The position numbers and the translations under genes were made by a program. From positions 512,921 to 576,920 of the forward strand of contig NZ_SHKS01000004.1 of the NCBI RefSeq assembly GCF_004217285.1: a DNA stretch of 64,000 nt, written 5' to 3'. Of the stretch, positions 32,641 to 41,606 are shown piece by piece. The first letter of the stretch is position 1. Every line of letters starts with the position of its first letter. The notes beneath the pieces were generated by a model. That model was not told the DNA's origin. It made no database searches and saw only the letters and a program-made list of their open reading frames with translations. This stretch comes from Streptomyces sp. BK239. Its GTDB lineage: Bacteria > Actinomycetota > Actinomycetes > Streptomycetales > Streptomycetaceae.

Positions 32641-33576
32641 TCAGCCCGTCGACACCGAGGCCAGCACCGGCACATGGTCGCTCGCGTAACGGCCGTCCAG
32701 CGTGAACGTGTCGACCCAGCTGCGGTGGACCGTCACCCCCGGCGTCGCCAGGATCCAGTCGATCCGGGGGCCGCCCGGCCGCAGCGGCCGGTACGCGTGG
32801 AACGTCCCGAAGGCCTCACCGCGCTCGCGCGCCGTGTCCCAGGTGTCGACCAGACCGGCGCCCAGCAGCGTGTCGTACACCGGGGAACCGTGCGCGGGGA
32901 CGTTGAAGTCGCCGGTCACCAGCAACGGCAGGCCTGGGTCGAATTCCGCTATCCAGGAGGCGATCAGGGCCGCGCCGCGCTCCCGCGCGTACCGGCTCCT
33001 GTGATCGAGGTGGGTGTTCAGGAGGCAGAACTGCCGCCCCCCGGCCCGCACATCGCGGAAACGGACCCACGTGACCATGCGGGGATGCATGCCGCCCCAG
33101 GTGTTGGAGCCGTGCACCTCCGGCGTGTCCGACAGCCAGAAGTGGGCGTGCTCCAGCGGGGTGAGCCGTCGCGTGTCGTAGAAGACGGCCATGGACTCCT
33201 GGTCCCCACCGCCGCGCCCGGTGCCGATCCAGTCGAAGTGCGGCCCCAAGTCCGCCTCGATGTCCCGCAGTTGCGGCGGCTCGCCCTCCTGGGTGCCGAT
33301 GACGTGCGGCGCCGCGCCCTGTAACAGAGCGCGCATCGCCGGACGACGGCTCGCCCAGCTGTACGGTTCCTTGGTGCTGGGGAAGCGGAGGTTGAACGTC
33401 ATGACCTCCAGCGGCGGGTACCGTACCGGCGCCGCCGGACCCTCGTCGTCGGCCTCGGCCTTCCCGGGCCGGTCGCGGGGCGCGGAGGAGCGGCACGTCC
33501 CGAGCAGGGGCACCGCGACGGCCGCCGCCACGGTCCTCAGTCCCGTGCGACGCGTGATTGCCCCGGTGTCCGCCAT
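32641..33576 (-). CDS. Exported endonuclease/exonuclease/phosphatase-fold protein
   Basis: The 311-residue protein has a twin-arginine-like signal (TRRTGLRTVAAAVAVPLLG) and an EEP-fold domain: LEVMTFNLRFPS, then VIGTQEGEPPQLRDI with the metal-binding Glu, the FCLLNTHLDHRS His/Asp segment, LLVTGDFNVPAHGSP, and RIDWILATPG with ASDHVPVLAS at the end. All catalytic positions look present. Substrates of the fold include nucleic acids, sphingomyelin and inositol phosphates; an exported version most often acts on phosphodiesters outside the cell. AGGGAGGAAG precedes the ATG at 33576. Confidence 0.9.
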   Translation of the reverse strand: MADTGAITRRTGLRTVAAAVAVPLLGTCRSSAPRDRPGKAEADDEGPAAPVRYPPLEVMTFNLRFPSTKEPYSWASRRPAMRALLQGAAPHVIGTQEGEPPQLRDIEADLGPHFDWIGTGRGGGDQESMAVFYDTRRLTPLEHAHFWLSDTPEVHGSNTWGGMHPRMVTWVRFRDVRAGGRQFCLLNTHLDHRSRYARERGAALIASWIAEFDPGLPLLVTGDFNVPAHGSPVYDTLLGAGLVDTWDTARERGEAFGTFHAYRPLRPGGPRIDWILATPGVTVHRSWVDTFTLDGRYASDHVPVLASVSTG

Positions 33577-33748
33577 GTGCTTCCTCCCTGATGATCCAGG
33601 ATGAGGGTGCGAGCCGCCGTGCGGAAGGGGAATCAGGTGACTGGGGGAAACCGGGGGCAGGACAGGGTGTTGACCGACGCGAAGATCCACGGATAGCTTC
33701 GCTCTACGGATTGTTGATTCCGTACACCGGAAAACGGGAGGTCGCGGG

Positions 33749-35047
33749 ATGGGACACGGCCGGCAGGAGACGGTGGCCACGAGCCTCCCGGCAGCCGTCA
33801 GCGAGGCCGTCGGCGCCTCCCTCGCACCCGTCGACGCCGAACTCGACCGCCGCTACCCGGGCGACCCCGGCACCCGCCAGCCCGTCCACACCGTCTACGT
33901 GCCCGGCGACGCCTTCACCGCCGGCACCGTCCGCTCCTGGGGCGACCAGGCCCTCGCCGCCCTCGACGAACACGCCCCCGAGGCCGCCGCCCTCGCCGCC
34001 GTCCTCGAACTGCCCCGCGACCTCGCCGAGGACGTGTACGCGCGCGTGCGCGCCAAGCTGGCCCGTGAGCCCGTCGAGGACCTGCGCGTCGACTTCGAGG
34101 ACGGCTACGGCGTACGCCCCGACGCCGAGGAGGACGAGGCCGCCGCCCGCGCCGCCCGGCTGATCGCCGAGGCCCACGCCCGGGGCACCGCCACCCCCTG
34201 TGCCGGCATCCGCATGAAGTGCATGGAGGCCGCCGTCCGCGACCGCGGCATCCGCACCCTCGACGTCTTCCTCACCGGCCTCACCGCGGCGGGCCCCCTG
34301 CCCGGCGGACTGCTGCTCACCCTGCCCAAGGTGACCTACCCGCAGCAGGTCACCGCCATGGTCCGGCTCCTGGAGGCCTTCGAGCAGGCACACGGACTCA
34401 CCCCGGGCCGACTCGGCTTCGAGATCCAGATCGAGACCAGCCAGGCCATCCTCGCCACCGACGGCACCGCCACCGTCGCCCGCATGATCCAGGCCGCCGA
34501 GGGCCGCGCCACGGGCCTGCACTACGGCACCTTCGACTACAGCGCCTGCCTCGGCGTCTCCGCCGCCCACCAGGCGAGCGACCACCCGGCCGCCGACCAC
34601 GCCAAGGCGGTCATGCAGGTCGCCGCGGCCGGCACCGGCGTACGCGTCTGCGACGGCTCCACCAACGTCCTGCCGGTAGGCCCCACCGAGCAGGTCCACG
34701 ACGCCTGGCGGCTCCACTACCGCCTCACCCGCCGCGCTCTCGCCCGGGCCTACTACCAGGGCTGGGACATGCACCCCGGCCACCTCCCGACCCGCTACGC
34801 CGCCGTCTACGCCTTCTACCGCGAGGGATTCGCCCGGGCCGCCGAGCGGCTCGCCCGCTACGCCCACCGGCGCGCCGGGGACGTCATGGACGAGCCGGCC
34901 ACCGCCAAGGCCCTCAGCGGCCATCTGCTGCGCGGGCTGGACTGCGGCGCACTAGACACCGAGGAGGTGACGGGCGCGACGGGACTCACGCGGGCCCACC
35001 TGGAGGCCTTCGCCGCACCGCGCCCGAGCGGCCTCATGGCGTCCTGA
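33749..35047 (+). CDS. DUF6986 (aldolase/citrate lyase-like) protein
   Basis: A 432-residue protein starting MGHGRQETVATSLPAAVSEAVGA behind GGGAGG. The pattern fits the HpcH/HpaI and citrate lyase beta barrel: DLRVDFEDGYGVRPDAEEDEAA, LPKVTYPQQVTAMVRLLEAFE, FEIQIETSQAIL and LHYGTFDYSACLGV. The acidic metal-binding residues (EDGYG and IETSQ) are present. Relatives cleave carbon-carbon bonds of 2-keto or 3-hydroxy acyl compounds, but this subfamily (DUF6986) has no proven reaction. It stands alone, with a strong terminator after it. Confidence 0.82.
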   Translation: MGHGRQETVATSLPAAVSEAVGASLAPVDAELDRRYPGDPGTRQPVHTVYVPGDAFTAGTVRSWGDQALAALDEHAPEAAALAAVLELPRDLAEDVYARVRAKLAREPVEDLRVDFEDGYGVRPDAEEDEAAARAARLIAEAHARGTATPCAGIRMKCMEAAVRDRGIRTLDVFLTGLTAAGPLPGGLLLTLPKVTYPQQVTAMVRLLEAFEQAHGLTPGRLGFEIQIETSQAILATDGTATVARMIQAAEGRATGLHYGTFDYSACLGVSAAHQASDHPAADHAKAVMQVAAAGTGVRVCDGSTNVLPVGPTEQVHDAWRLHYRLTRRALARAYYQGWDMHPGHLPTRYAAVYAFYREGFARAAERLARYAHRRAGDVMDEPATAKALSGHLLRGLDCGALDTEEVTGATGLTRAHLEAFAAPRPSGLMAS

Positions 35048-35077
35048 GCCGGAGGGCGCGGGCCGGGCGCCCTGAGC

Positions 35078-35118
35078 CGGGTGGCCGGCCGGGACGACAC
35101 CGCCCGGCCGGCCACCCG
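35078..35118. terminator. Bidirectional terminator between the aldolase-like and VOC genes
   Basis: Perfect 16-bp GC-rich arms (35078-35093 and 35103-35118; core GGGTGGCCGGCCGGG) with a 9-base loop, placed between two convergent stop codons. Confidence 0.8.
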
Positions 35119-35125
35119 CTGCGGA

Positions 35126-35515
35126 CTACTGCTCGGGGAAGGTGTACGGAGTGGTGATGATCTCCATCCCGTGACCCGCCGGATCCATGAAGTACAGACC
35201 GCGGCCGCCGTGGTGGTGGTTGATCTCGCCCGGCTGCCTGCCGTGCGGATCGGCGAAGTACGTGATCCCCGCCTGCCTGATCCGGCCGAACGCCGCGTCG
35301 AACTCCTCGTCGGAGACCAGGAACGCGTAGTGCTGCGTGACGATCTTCTCCGCGGGGATCGCGGCGAAGTCCAGGGTGACGCCGTTGGCGGTGGTGACGG
35401 GGACGAACGGGCCCCATTCGGTGCCGACCTCGAGACCCAGGACGTGGGCGAGGAACTCGGCGGACTCCCGGTTGTCACGGGAGTGGACGATGGTGTGATC
35501 GAGCTTGACGGACAT
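35126..35515 (-). CDS. VOC-superfamily dioxygenase-like protein
   Basis: The 129-residue protein starts MSVKLDHTIVHSRDNRESAEFLAHVLGL behind ACGGAGG. The VOC metal positions are visible: His in KLDHTIV, His in VTQHYAFLVSD, and Glu in GHGMEIITTPY near the end. HHHGGRGLYFMDPAGH is the typical penultimate strand pair. Relatives include extradiol-type dioxygenases and glyoxalases; the substrate is unknown. Confidence 0.9.
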   Translation of the reverse strand: MSVKLDHTIVHSRDNRESAEFLAHVLGLEVGTEWGPFVPVTTANGVTLDFAAIPAEKIVTQHYAFLVSDEEFDAAFGRIRQAGITYFADPHGRQPGEINHHHGGRGLYFMDPAGHGMEIITTPYTFPEQ

Positions 35516-35642
35516 GAGTGGAATGCCTCCGTAAGGCAAACTCACGGGCACCTCCATGCCTCACCCGGACGGTGACCGACACGCGATGCCGTGCGCTCAC
35601 CCTAACGGAGGATCAGGTGTGCGCGCCCGGCATCTCGAGCGG

Positions 35643-36692
35643 TCAGTCGGCCGGCGGCGTCTCGCCCGAGCCGCGGGCGACGAGCCGCGTCGGCAGCACG
35701 ACACGCTCAGGGGCCACCAAGGTGCCGTCCAGCTGCCGGAAGAGCCGCTCGGCGGCGGTGCGGCCGATGGCGGCCGCGTCCTGGGCGACCACCGTGACGC
35801 CCGGCTGCAGCAGATCCGCCAGCTCCAGGTCGTCGAAGGCCACCAGTGCGACCGGACGCTCGCGCTCGGCCAGCACCCGGATCACGGTGACCGTCACCCG
35901 GTTGTTGCCCGAGAAGATCGCCGTGACCGGCTCCGGCCCCGACAGCATCTCCTGCGCGGCCCGGCGCACCCGGCCCGGCTCCGTCACCCCCAGCGACGTC
36001 CAGGCGTCCGCCACCGCGATGCCCGCCTCCCGCATCGCCGTCCGGTAGCCCCGCAGCCGCTCGGCGGCCGTGTGGATGCGCGGCATGTCGCCGATGAACC
36101 CGATCCGGCGGTGGCCGTGCGCGACGAGATGCGCGACCCCCTCCCGGGCGCCCCCGAAGTTGTCCGACAGCACACAGTCCGCCTCGATCCGGCAGGCCGG
36201 CCGGTCGACGAACACCGTCGCCACACCCGCCCTGATCTCCGGCTCCAGATACCGGTGGTCGTCCCCGGCCGGGATGACCAGCAGCCCGTCCACCCGGCGC
36301 GCGCACAACGCCAGCGCCAACTCCTGCTCACGCTCCGGGTCCTCGGCGCTGGAGCCGTTGATCAGCAGCGCGCCGTGCGCCCGCGCCACCTCCTCCACCG
36401 CGCGGCTGAGCATGCCGTAGAAAGGATCGGCGAGATCCTCCAGGACGAGCCCGATGCTCGCGGTACGGCCCTTGCGCAGCACGCGCGCGCTGTCGTTGCG
36501 GCGGAAGCCGAGCGCGTCGATCGCCTCCTGGACGCGCCGCTCCGTCTCCGGCGTGACGCCCGGTTCGTCGTTCACCACGCGGGAGACGGTCTTCAGACCG
36601 ACCCCGGCCCGCGCCGCGACGTCCTTCATGGTGGGACGGTTCCCGTAACGAGTTCCCGAGCTGCCGGCTGGGCGGCGGGGCGTCTCTGGCAC
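35643..36692 (-). CDS. LacI-family transcriptional regulator
   Basis: A 349-residue LacI-type repressor starting with GTG at 36692 (VPETPRRPAGSSG). The helix-turn-helix is TMKDVAARAGVGLKTVSRVVNDEPGV, and the hinge and sugar-binding domain follow (IGLVLEDLADPFYGMLSRAVEE, DGLLVIPAG, VFVDRPA, HRRIGFIGD, FSGNNRVTVTVIRVL). It is divergent from a ROK sugar kinase gene, with a perfect LacI-type palindrome between them, so it probably represses the kinase and perhaps itself in response to a sugar. Confidence 0.93.
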   Translation of the reverse strand: MPETPRRPAGSSGTRYGNRPTMKDVAARAGVGLKTVSRVVNDEPGVTPETERRVQEAIDALGFRRNDSARVLRKGRTASIGLVLEDLADPFYGMLSRAVEEVARAHGALLINGSSAEDPEREQELALALCARRVDGLLVIPAGDDHRYLEPEIRAGVATVFVDRPACRIEADCVLSDNFGGAREGVAHLVAHGHRRIGFIGDMPRIHTAAERLRGYRTAMREAGIAVADAWTSLGVTEPGRVRRAAQEMLSGPEPVTAIFSGNNRVTVTVIRVLAERERPVALVAFDDLELADLLQPGVTVVAQDAAAIGRTAAERLFRQLDGTLVAPERVVLPTRLVARGSGETPPAD

Positions 36693-36798
36693 GATGCGGT
36701 GTCCTGTCCTTCTGTCCACGGCTACAGGGTCCCGGGTCGCACTGGCGTACCAGGGCCTTGGGGATCGTATGACGATGTGGCGTCGAGCATAGGGCCTG

Positions 36799-36810
36799 GA
36801 CAACGTTGTC
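36799..36810. promoter_or_regulatory. Perfect LacI-type operator between the LacI gene and the sugar kinase gene
   Basis: GACAACGTTGTC is a perfect 12-bp palindrome with the central CG typical of LacI-family sites. It lies 107 bp from the regulator start and 63 bp from the kinase start. Binding by the adjacent LacI protein is inferred. Confidence 0.7.
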
Positions 36811-36872
36811 ATGCGCGGGGAGACTGTCTCCCGTCATGGATCCCGACGGTCGACGGGGGAGAACCGAGACTG

Positions 36873-37823
36873 ATGCGCACCGACCTCGTGGCAGCGCTGG
36901 ACATAGGCGGCACCAAGATCGCGGGAGCGCTGGTGGACCGCACCGGCGCCATCCAGGCCCGCGCCCAGCGGCCCACGCCCGCCCGGGAGGACGGCGACAC
37001 CGTGATGCGGGCGGTCGAGGAGGTGCTCGCCGACCTGGCGGCCTCGCCGCTCTGGAAGCGCGCGCACGCCCTCGGCATCGGCAGCGCCGGCCCGGTGGAC
37101 GCCTCCGCCGGCACCGTCAGCCCGGTCAACGTGCCCGGCTGGCGCGACTTCCCCCTCGTCGAACGCGTCCGGGCCGCGACCGGGAACCTCCCCGTCGAGC
37201 TGATCGGCGACGGCGTGGCGATCACGGCCGCCGAGCACTGGCAGGGCGCCGCCCGCGGCCACGACGACGCGTTGTGCATGGTGGTCTCCACCGGCGTCGG
37301 CGGCGGCCTGGTGCTGAACGGCCGGCTGCACCCCGGCCCCACCGGCAACGCCGGCCACATCGGCCACATCAGCGTCGACCTCGACGGCGACCCGTGCCCC
37401 TGCGGCGCGCGCGGCTGCGTCGAGCGGATCGCCAGCGGCCCCAACATCGCCCGCCGCGCCCTGGAGAACGGCTGGCAGCCCGGCCCGGACGGGGACGCCT
37501 CCGCGGCCGCGGTGGCCGCCGCCGCGCGCGCGGGCGACCCCGTCGCGACCGCCTCCTTCGAGCGCGCCGCCCGGGCGCTGGCCGCCGGCATCGCCGCCAC
37601 CGCCACCCTCGTCGAGATCGACGTCGCGGTGATCGGCGGAGGCGTCGGCAAGGCGGGCGACGTGCTCCTGACACCCCTGCGGCGCGCCCTGGCCGACTAC
37701 GCGACGCTCTCCTTCGTCCGGCGCCTGAGAGTGGTGCCCGCCCAGATGGGCACGGACGCGGGCCTGGTCGGCGCCGCGGCGGCGGCACTGGCCGGCGGGA
37801 CGGGTGCACGCGCGGGGGTATGA
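36873..37823 (+). CDS. ROK-family sugar kinase (glucokinase-like)
   Basis: The 316-residue ROK kinase starts MRTDLVAALDIGGTKIAGALVD. It has the phosphate motif DIGGTKI, STGVGGGLVLNGRL for the second phosphate loop, the GNAGHIGHI sugar-contact segment, and the ROK zinc-binding cluster DPCPCGARGCVERIASG with its cysteines intact. AVIGGGVGKAGD near the end completes the adenosine site. It should phosphorylate glucose, N-acetyl sugars or a related hexose with ATP. A catalytic Asp is in VELIGDGVAITAAEHW. It is controlled, most likely, by the divergent LacI protein. Confidence 0.92.
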   Translation: MRTDLVAALDIGGTKIAGALVDRTGAIQARAQRPTPAREDGDTVMRAVEEVLADLAASPLWKRAHALGIGSAGPVDASAGTVSPVNVPGWRDFPLVERVRAATGNLPVELIGDGVAITAAEHWQGAARGHDDALCMVVSTGVGGGLVLNGRLHPGPTGNAGHIGHISVDLDGDPCPCGARGCVERIASGPNIARRALENGWQPGPDGDASAAAVAAAARAGDPVATASFERAARALAAGIAATATLVEIDVAVIGGGVGKAGDVLLTPLRRALADYATLSFVRRLRVVPAQMGTDAGLVGAAAAALAGGTGARAGV

Positions 37824-37920
37824 GGGGCAGGAGGCCAGGGCAGCGCGCGGGCGAGCGCGCCGCCTGACCACGACGCAGAGGGAGCGTGACCTCAGGGCGG
37901 GCTTCGTAGTTGTTCCGGGC

Positions 37921-38109
37921 ATGAAGAAGCGCAGCATGCTCGCCATCGCCTCACTCGCCACCGGCTTCGTCGTCGCGGCGATCACCCCCTCGCACAGCAC
38001 GGCCGGTGAGGAACTCGACGGGCTGAATGTGGGCGACACCCTCAGCACCCTCGACCACACCGTCGCCGCCGACAGCCTCAGCGTGGACGAGGGCGCCCTC
38101 GGCGACTGA
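37921..38109 (+). CDS. Small secreted protein of unknown function
   Basis: A 62-residue ORF beginning MKKRSMLAIASLATGFVVAA with a signal peptide ending near SHSTA-GE. The mature peptide is only about 35 residues, acidic (EELDGLNVGDTLSTLDHTVA) and without cysteines. A basic start, hydrophobic core and small-residue cleavage site argue that it is real, as does the terminator just after it. The Shine-Dalgarno is weak. I do not recognise a family with a known role. Confidence 0.6.
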   Translation: MKKRSMLAIASLATGFVVAAITPSHSTAGEELDGLNVGDTLSTLDHTVAADSLSVDEGALGD

Positions 38110-38129
38110 CCGCCCCCGCACGACGGCGT

Positions 38130-38162
38130 GACGCCGGTCCCCGGCCCACGGGGACCGGCGTC
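38130..38162 (+). terminator. Hairpin after the small secreted protein gene
   Basis: Perfect 13-bp arms GACGCCGGTCCCC (38130-38142) and GGGGACCGGCGTC (38150-38162) with a 7-base loop, 20 bp past the stop and 87 bp before the next gene. Confidence 0.75.
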
Positions 38163-38249
38163 GCCGTGTCACGCGCCCTCAACGAGACGCGGTTTCCGTG
38201 GCAGGGTGGAGCGGGCAAGCCCCAGGGGGCCGACCGAAGAGGGGGACAC

Positions 38250-39293
38250 GTGACCGTCGTCTGGATCAACGGCGCGTTCGGTGCGGGGAAGACCACCGCC
38301 GCACGGGAACTGATCGACCTGATCCCGAACAGCACGCTCTTCGACCCCGAGGTCATCGGCGCGGCGCTCTCGCACCTGCTGCCGGCCAAACGCCTCGCCG
38401 AGGTCGGCGACTTCCAGGACCTCCCGATCTGGCGCCGACTCGTCATCGACACCACCGCAGCGCTCCTCGGCGAGCTCGGCGGCACCCTCGTCGTCCCCAT
38501 GACCCTCCTGCGCCAGGAGTACCGCGACGAGATCTTCGGTGCCCTCGCCGCCCGCCGCATCCCCGTCCGACATGTGCTCCTGGCCCCGGCTGAAACGATC
38601 CTGCGCGGGCGGATAGCCGAGCGGGACGTCCCGCCCGACCTCCCCGACGGCGAGATGCGCGTACGGCAGTGGTCGTACGACCACATCGAACCGTACCGAG
38701 CCGCCCTCGCCTCCTGGCTCACCGCCGACGCCCACCTTGTCGACACCAGCGCCCTCACCCCGTACGAGACCGCCCTCCGCATCGCGGAGGCCGTCGGCGC
38801 CGGAACCGTCCCCGTCTGCGAGATCGTGCAGACCCCCGAACCCACCGGCGAGACCGTGGCCGCCGGCGTGCTGCTCTTCGACGAGCACGACCGCGTCCTC
38901 CTCGTCGACCCCACCTACAAGCCCGGCTGGGAGTTCCCCGGCGGAGTCGTGGAACCCGGGGAGGCGCCCGCACGCGCCGGGATGCGCGAGGTGCGGGAGG
39001 AGACCGGCGTCCAGCTGGACGAGGCGCCCCGGCTGCTCGTCGTCGACTGGGAACGGCCCACACCCCCCGGATACGGCGGTCTGCGCTTCCTCTTCGACGG
39101 CGGCCCCCTCGACCCCGCCGCCGTCGCGGGCCTGCTGCTGCCCGGCCCCGAACTGCGCGCCTGGCGCTTCGTGACCGAGGAGGAGGCCGCCCGCCTGCTG
39201 CCCCCGGTCCGCTACGAGCGCCTGCGCTGGGCCCTGCGCGCACGGGAACGGGGCGCCGCCCTCTACCTGGAGGCCGGCACACCGGTCGGCTGA
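38250..39293 (+). CDS. P-loop kinase-like domain fused to a Nudix hydrolase domain
   Basis: This 347-residue fusion starts with GTG behind GAGGGGG. Residues 1-190 are a P-loop NTPase: INGAFGAGKTTAARELI with Walker A at 8-16, and FDPEVIGAALSHLL in place of the usual substrate loop, similar to small kinases of the chloramphenicol or shikimate type. Residues about 200-345 are a Nudix domain with a complete box at 232-254: E238, then REVREETGV. The two activities, phosphorylation and pyrophosphate hydrolysis, may act on the same nucleotide or sugar, but no substrate can be named. Confidence 0.88.
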   Translation: MTVVWINGAFGAGKTTAARELIDLIPNSTLFDPEVIGAALSHLLPAKRLAEVGDFQDLPIWRRLVIDTTAALLGELGGTLVVPMTLLRQEYRDEIFGALAARRIPVRHVLLAPAETILRGRIAERDVPPDLPDGEMRVRQWSYDHIEPYRAALASWLTADAHLVDTSALTPYETALRIAEAVGAGTVPVCEIVQTPEPTGETVAAGVLLFDEHDRVLLVDPTYKPGWEFPGGVVEPGEAPARAGMREVREETGVQLDEAPRLLVVDWERPTPPGYGGLRFLFDGGPLDPAAVAGLLLPGPELRAWRFVTEEEAARLLPPVRYERLRWALRARERGAALYLEAGTPVG

Positions 39294-39333
39294 CGGACCG
39301 GGCGCGGGGCGGACGCCGGGCCGCGCAGGCACG

Positions 39334-40050
39334 TCACCGCATGGCCCCGGACCGGTCCGCCGCCTCACGGAGGACGTCCGAGGCGTTCTCCGTCACCGGG
39401 CTGCCGTGACCGAAGCAGGCGGTGCGCGTGTCGAGGGCGGCCAGACGATGGAGAGCGGCGAGCACCCGGGAGCCGTCGAGGTTGAAGACACCGGGCACGA
39501 CCGACCCGTCGACCGGTGAGGCCGCGATGGTGTCGCCCGTGAACAGCACGCCCTGATCGGGGAGATGGAGCGCGATACTGCCGTCGGTGTGCCCGGGGAC
39601 GTGCAGCACGTGCGCACCGCCACCGAAGGCGAGCACATCGCCCTCGGACAACTCCGAGACCTGTGAAGGCCGTTCGAAGTCACCTTCGGGCAACAGCCGC
39701 AGGGCGGCCGCGTGCAGGGGGCGCTCCCAGTCCCGCAACACCGGCGGCGGAGCCGGGGCTTCGCGGCGCAGGACGGCCGCGTCCGCGCTGTGCGCCAGCA
39801 CCTCGGCCCCGGACAGGGCGGCGAACTCGGCGGCACCGCCCGCGTGGTCCTCGTGGAAGTGGGTGAGCACCACCCGCCGTACGGCCCCGGGGGAGTGCCC
39901 CAGGGCCGTGACCGCGTCGGCGATCACCCGGCCGGATCCGGCCGGCCCGGCGTCGACGAGCGTCAACTCGTCACCGTCACACCACAGATAGGCCTGACCG
40001 ACCGCGAAACGCAGCAAGTGAAGACGGGGCAGCAGCTCGATGACGTCCAT
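39334..40050 (-). CDS. MBL-fold metallo-hydrolase
   Basis: A 238-residue metallo-beta-lactamase-fold protein. The metal motif THFHEDHAGG (His64, His66, Asp68, His69) is intact, and the later ligands are in HVPGHTDGSIAL, LFTGDTI and CFGHGSPV. The glyoxalase-II-like order suggests a thioester or phosphodiester hydrolase in the cytoplasm. No clear Shine-Dalgarno precedes the ATG at 40050. It is convergent with the kinase/Nudix gene, 40 bp away. Confidence 0.9.
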   Translation of the reverse strand: MDVIELLPRLHLLRFAVGQAYLWCDGDELTLVDAGPAGSGRVIADAVTALGHSPGAVRRVVLTHFHEDHAGGAAEFAALSGAEVLAHSADAAVLRREAPAPPPVLRDWERPLHAAALRLLPEGDFERPSQVSELSEGDVLAFGGGAHVLHVPGHTDGSIALHLPDQGVLFTGDTIAASPVDGSVVPGVFNLDGSRVLAALHRLAALDTRTACFGHGSPVTENASDVLREAADRSGAMR

Positions 40051-40116
40051 GAGCCGACCCTAGGCAGGAACCCCGCCCGGCGGGCAGGCCCTTCTGCCGA
40101 GGGCAGAGCCGGCTGA

Positions 40117-41472
40117 TCAGCTCGCCGCGTACGTACGCAGGAACAGCGCCTCCGCCACCGACAGCCGCTCCAGCTCCTCCGGGGAGACGCTCTCGTTGAC
40201 CGCGTGGATCTGCGCCTCCGGCTCGCTCAGCCCGATGAGGAGGATCTCCGCCTGCGGGTACAGCGCCGCGAGCGTGTTGCACAGCGGGATGGACCCGCCC
40301 TGGCCGGCGTACTGCATCTCCTGACCCGGGTAGGCCACCGCCATCGCGTCGGCCATCGCCGCGTACGCCGGGCTCGTCGTGTCGGCGCTGAACGGCTGCC
40401 CCTGCCCGATCTGCTCCGTTCGCACCCGCGCGCCCCACGGCGTGTGCGCCTCCAGGTGGGCTTCGAGCAGCTTCGTCGCCTCGGCCGCGTCCCGGCCCGG
40501 CGGCACCCGCAGGCTGATCAGCGCACGGGCGCTCGCCTGCACCGACGGGGTGGCGCCGACGACCGGCGGGCAGTCGATGCCGAGGACCGTGACCGCCGGA
40601 CGGGCCCAGATGCGGTCGGCGACCGTCCCCGAACCGATCAGCTCGACGCCGTCCAGGACCTTGGCGTCCCGGCGGAACTGCTCCTCCTCGTACACCAGCC
40701 CCTCCCACGGCTCGCCGTCGGTCAGACCGTCGACGGTCGTCGAGCCGTCCTCGGCGCGCAGCGAGTCCAGGACGCGGATCAGCGCGCCGAGCGCGTCGGG
40801 TGCGGCCCCGCCGAACTGGCCGGAGTGCAGGTTGCCCGCCAGTGTGTCGATCGTCACCCGCATCATGGTCATACCGCGCAGGGTGGAGGTGACCGTGGGC
40901 AGACCGACCCGGAAGTTGCCCGCGTCGCCGATGACGATCGTGTCGGCGGCCAGCAGCTCCGGGTGCTGCTCGGCGTACCGCTCAAGACCGCCCGTGCCCT
41001 GCTCCTCGGAACCCTCGACGATCACCTTCACGTTCACCGGGACCCCGCCGTCCGCCTTGAGGGCGCGCAGCGCGAGCAGATGCATGATGAAGCCGCCCTT
41101 GCAGTCGGCGGCGCCCCGCCCGTACCAGCGGCCGTCCCGCTCGGTCAGCTCGAACGGCGGCGTGTCCCAGCCGGCCTCGTCCAGCGGCGGCTGCACGTCG
41201 TAGTGCGCGTACAGCAGCACCGTCTTCGCGCCCTCGGGACCGGGCAGGAAGCCGTACACGGACTGGGTGCCGTCCGGGGTGTCCAGCAGCGCCACGTCCT
41301 CGAAGCCCTCGACACGCAGCGCCGCCGCTATCCAGTTCGCGGCCGCCTCGCTCTCGCTCCGTGGGAACTGGTCGAAGTCCGCCACCGACCTGAACGCCAC
41401 CAGTTCGGTGAGTTCCGCCTTCGCCCGGGGCATCAGGGAGGCGACGGTCTCGGCGACCGGATTCGACGACAT
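40117..41472 (-). CDS. M20-family dipeptidase
   Basis: The 451-residue enzyme matches the M20 dipeptidase (carnosinase-like) group. Metal ligands are in LLYAHYDVQPP (His and Asp), GRGAADCKGGFIMHL (bridging Asp), VIVEGSEEQGTGGL (catalytic Glu pair), TIVIGDAGNF and, at the end, IPLCNTL with EAQIHAVNESV. The inserted lid domain is complete. It would release amino acids from dipeptides in the cytoplasm. AGGAG with a 7-base spacer favours the ATG at 41472 over the GTG at 41478. Confidence 0.92.
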   Translation of the reverse strand: MSSNPVAETVASLMPRAKAELTELVAFRSVADFDQFPRSESEAAANWIAAALRVEGFEDVALLDTPDGTQSVYGFLPGPEGAKTVLLYAHYDVQPPLDEAGWDTPPFELTERDGRWYGRGAADCKGGFIMHLLALRALKADGGVPVNVKVIVEGSEEQGTGGLERYAEQHPELLAADTIVIGDAGNFRVGLPTVTSTLRGMTMMRVTIDTLAGNLHSGQFGGAAPDALGALIRVLDSLRAEDGSTTVDGLTDGEPWEGLVYEEEQFRRDAKVLDGVELIGSGTVADRIWARPAVTVLGIDCPPVVGATPSVQASARALISLRVPPGRDAAEATKLLEAHLEAHTPWGARVRTEQIGQGQPFSADTTSPAYAAMADAMAVAYPGQEMQYAGQGGSIPLCNTLAALYPQAEILLIGLSEPEAQIHAVNESVSPEELERLSVAEALFLRTYAAS

Positions 41473-41606
41473 GGGCACGCTCCTGGTGGGTGCGACGTTG
41501 TACCTGTGGGTGCCGTCGATCCTCCCACAGCGGACGGCGGCGATCTCCGCCGTAGGATGCGTGGGACAGGTGCGGCAAGCGGCTTGATCGGGAGCAGTAG
41601 ACCATC

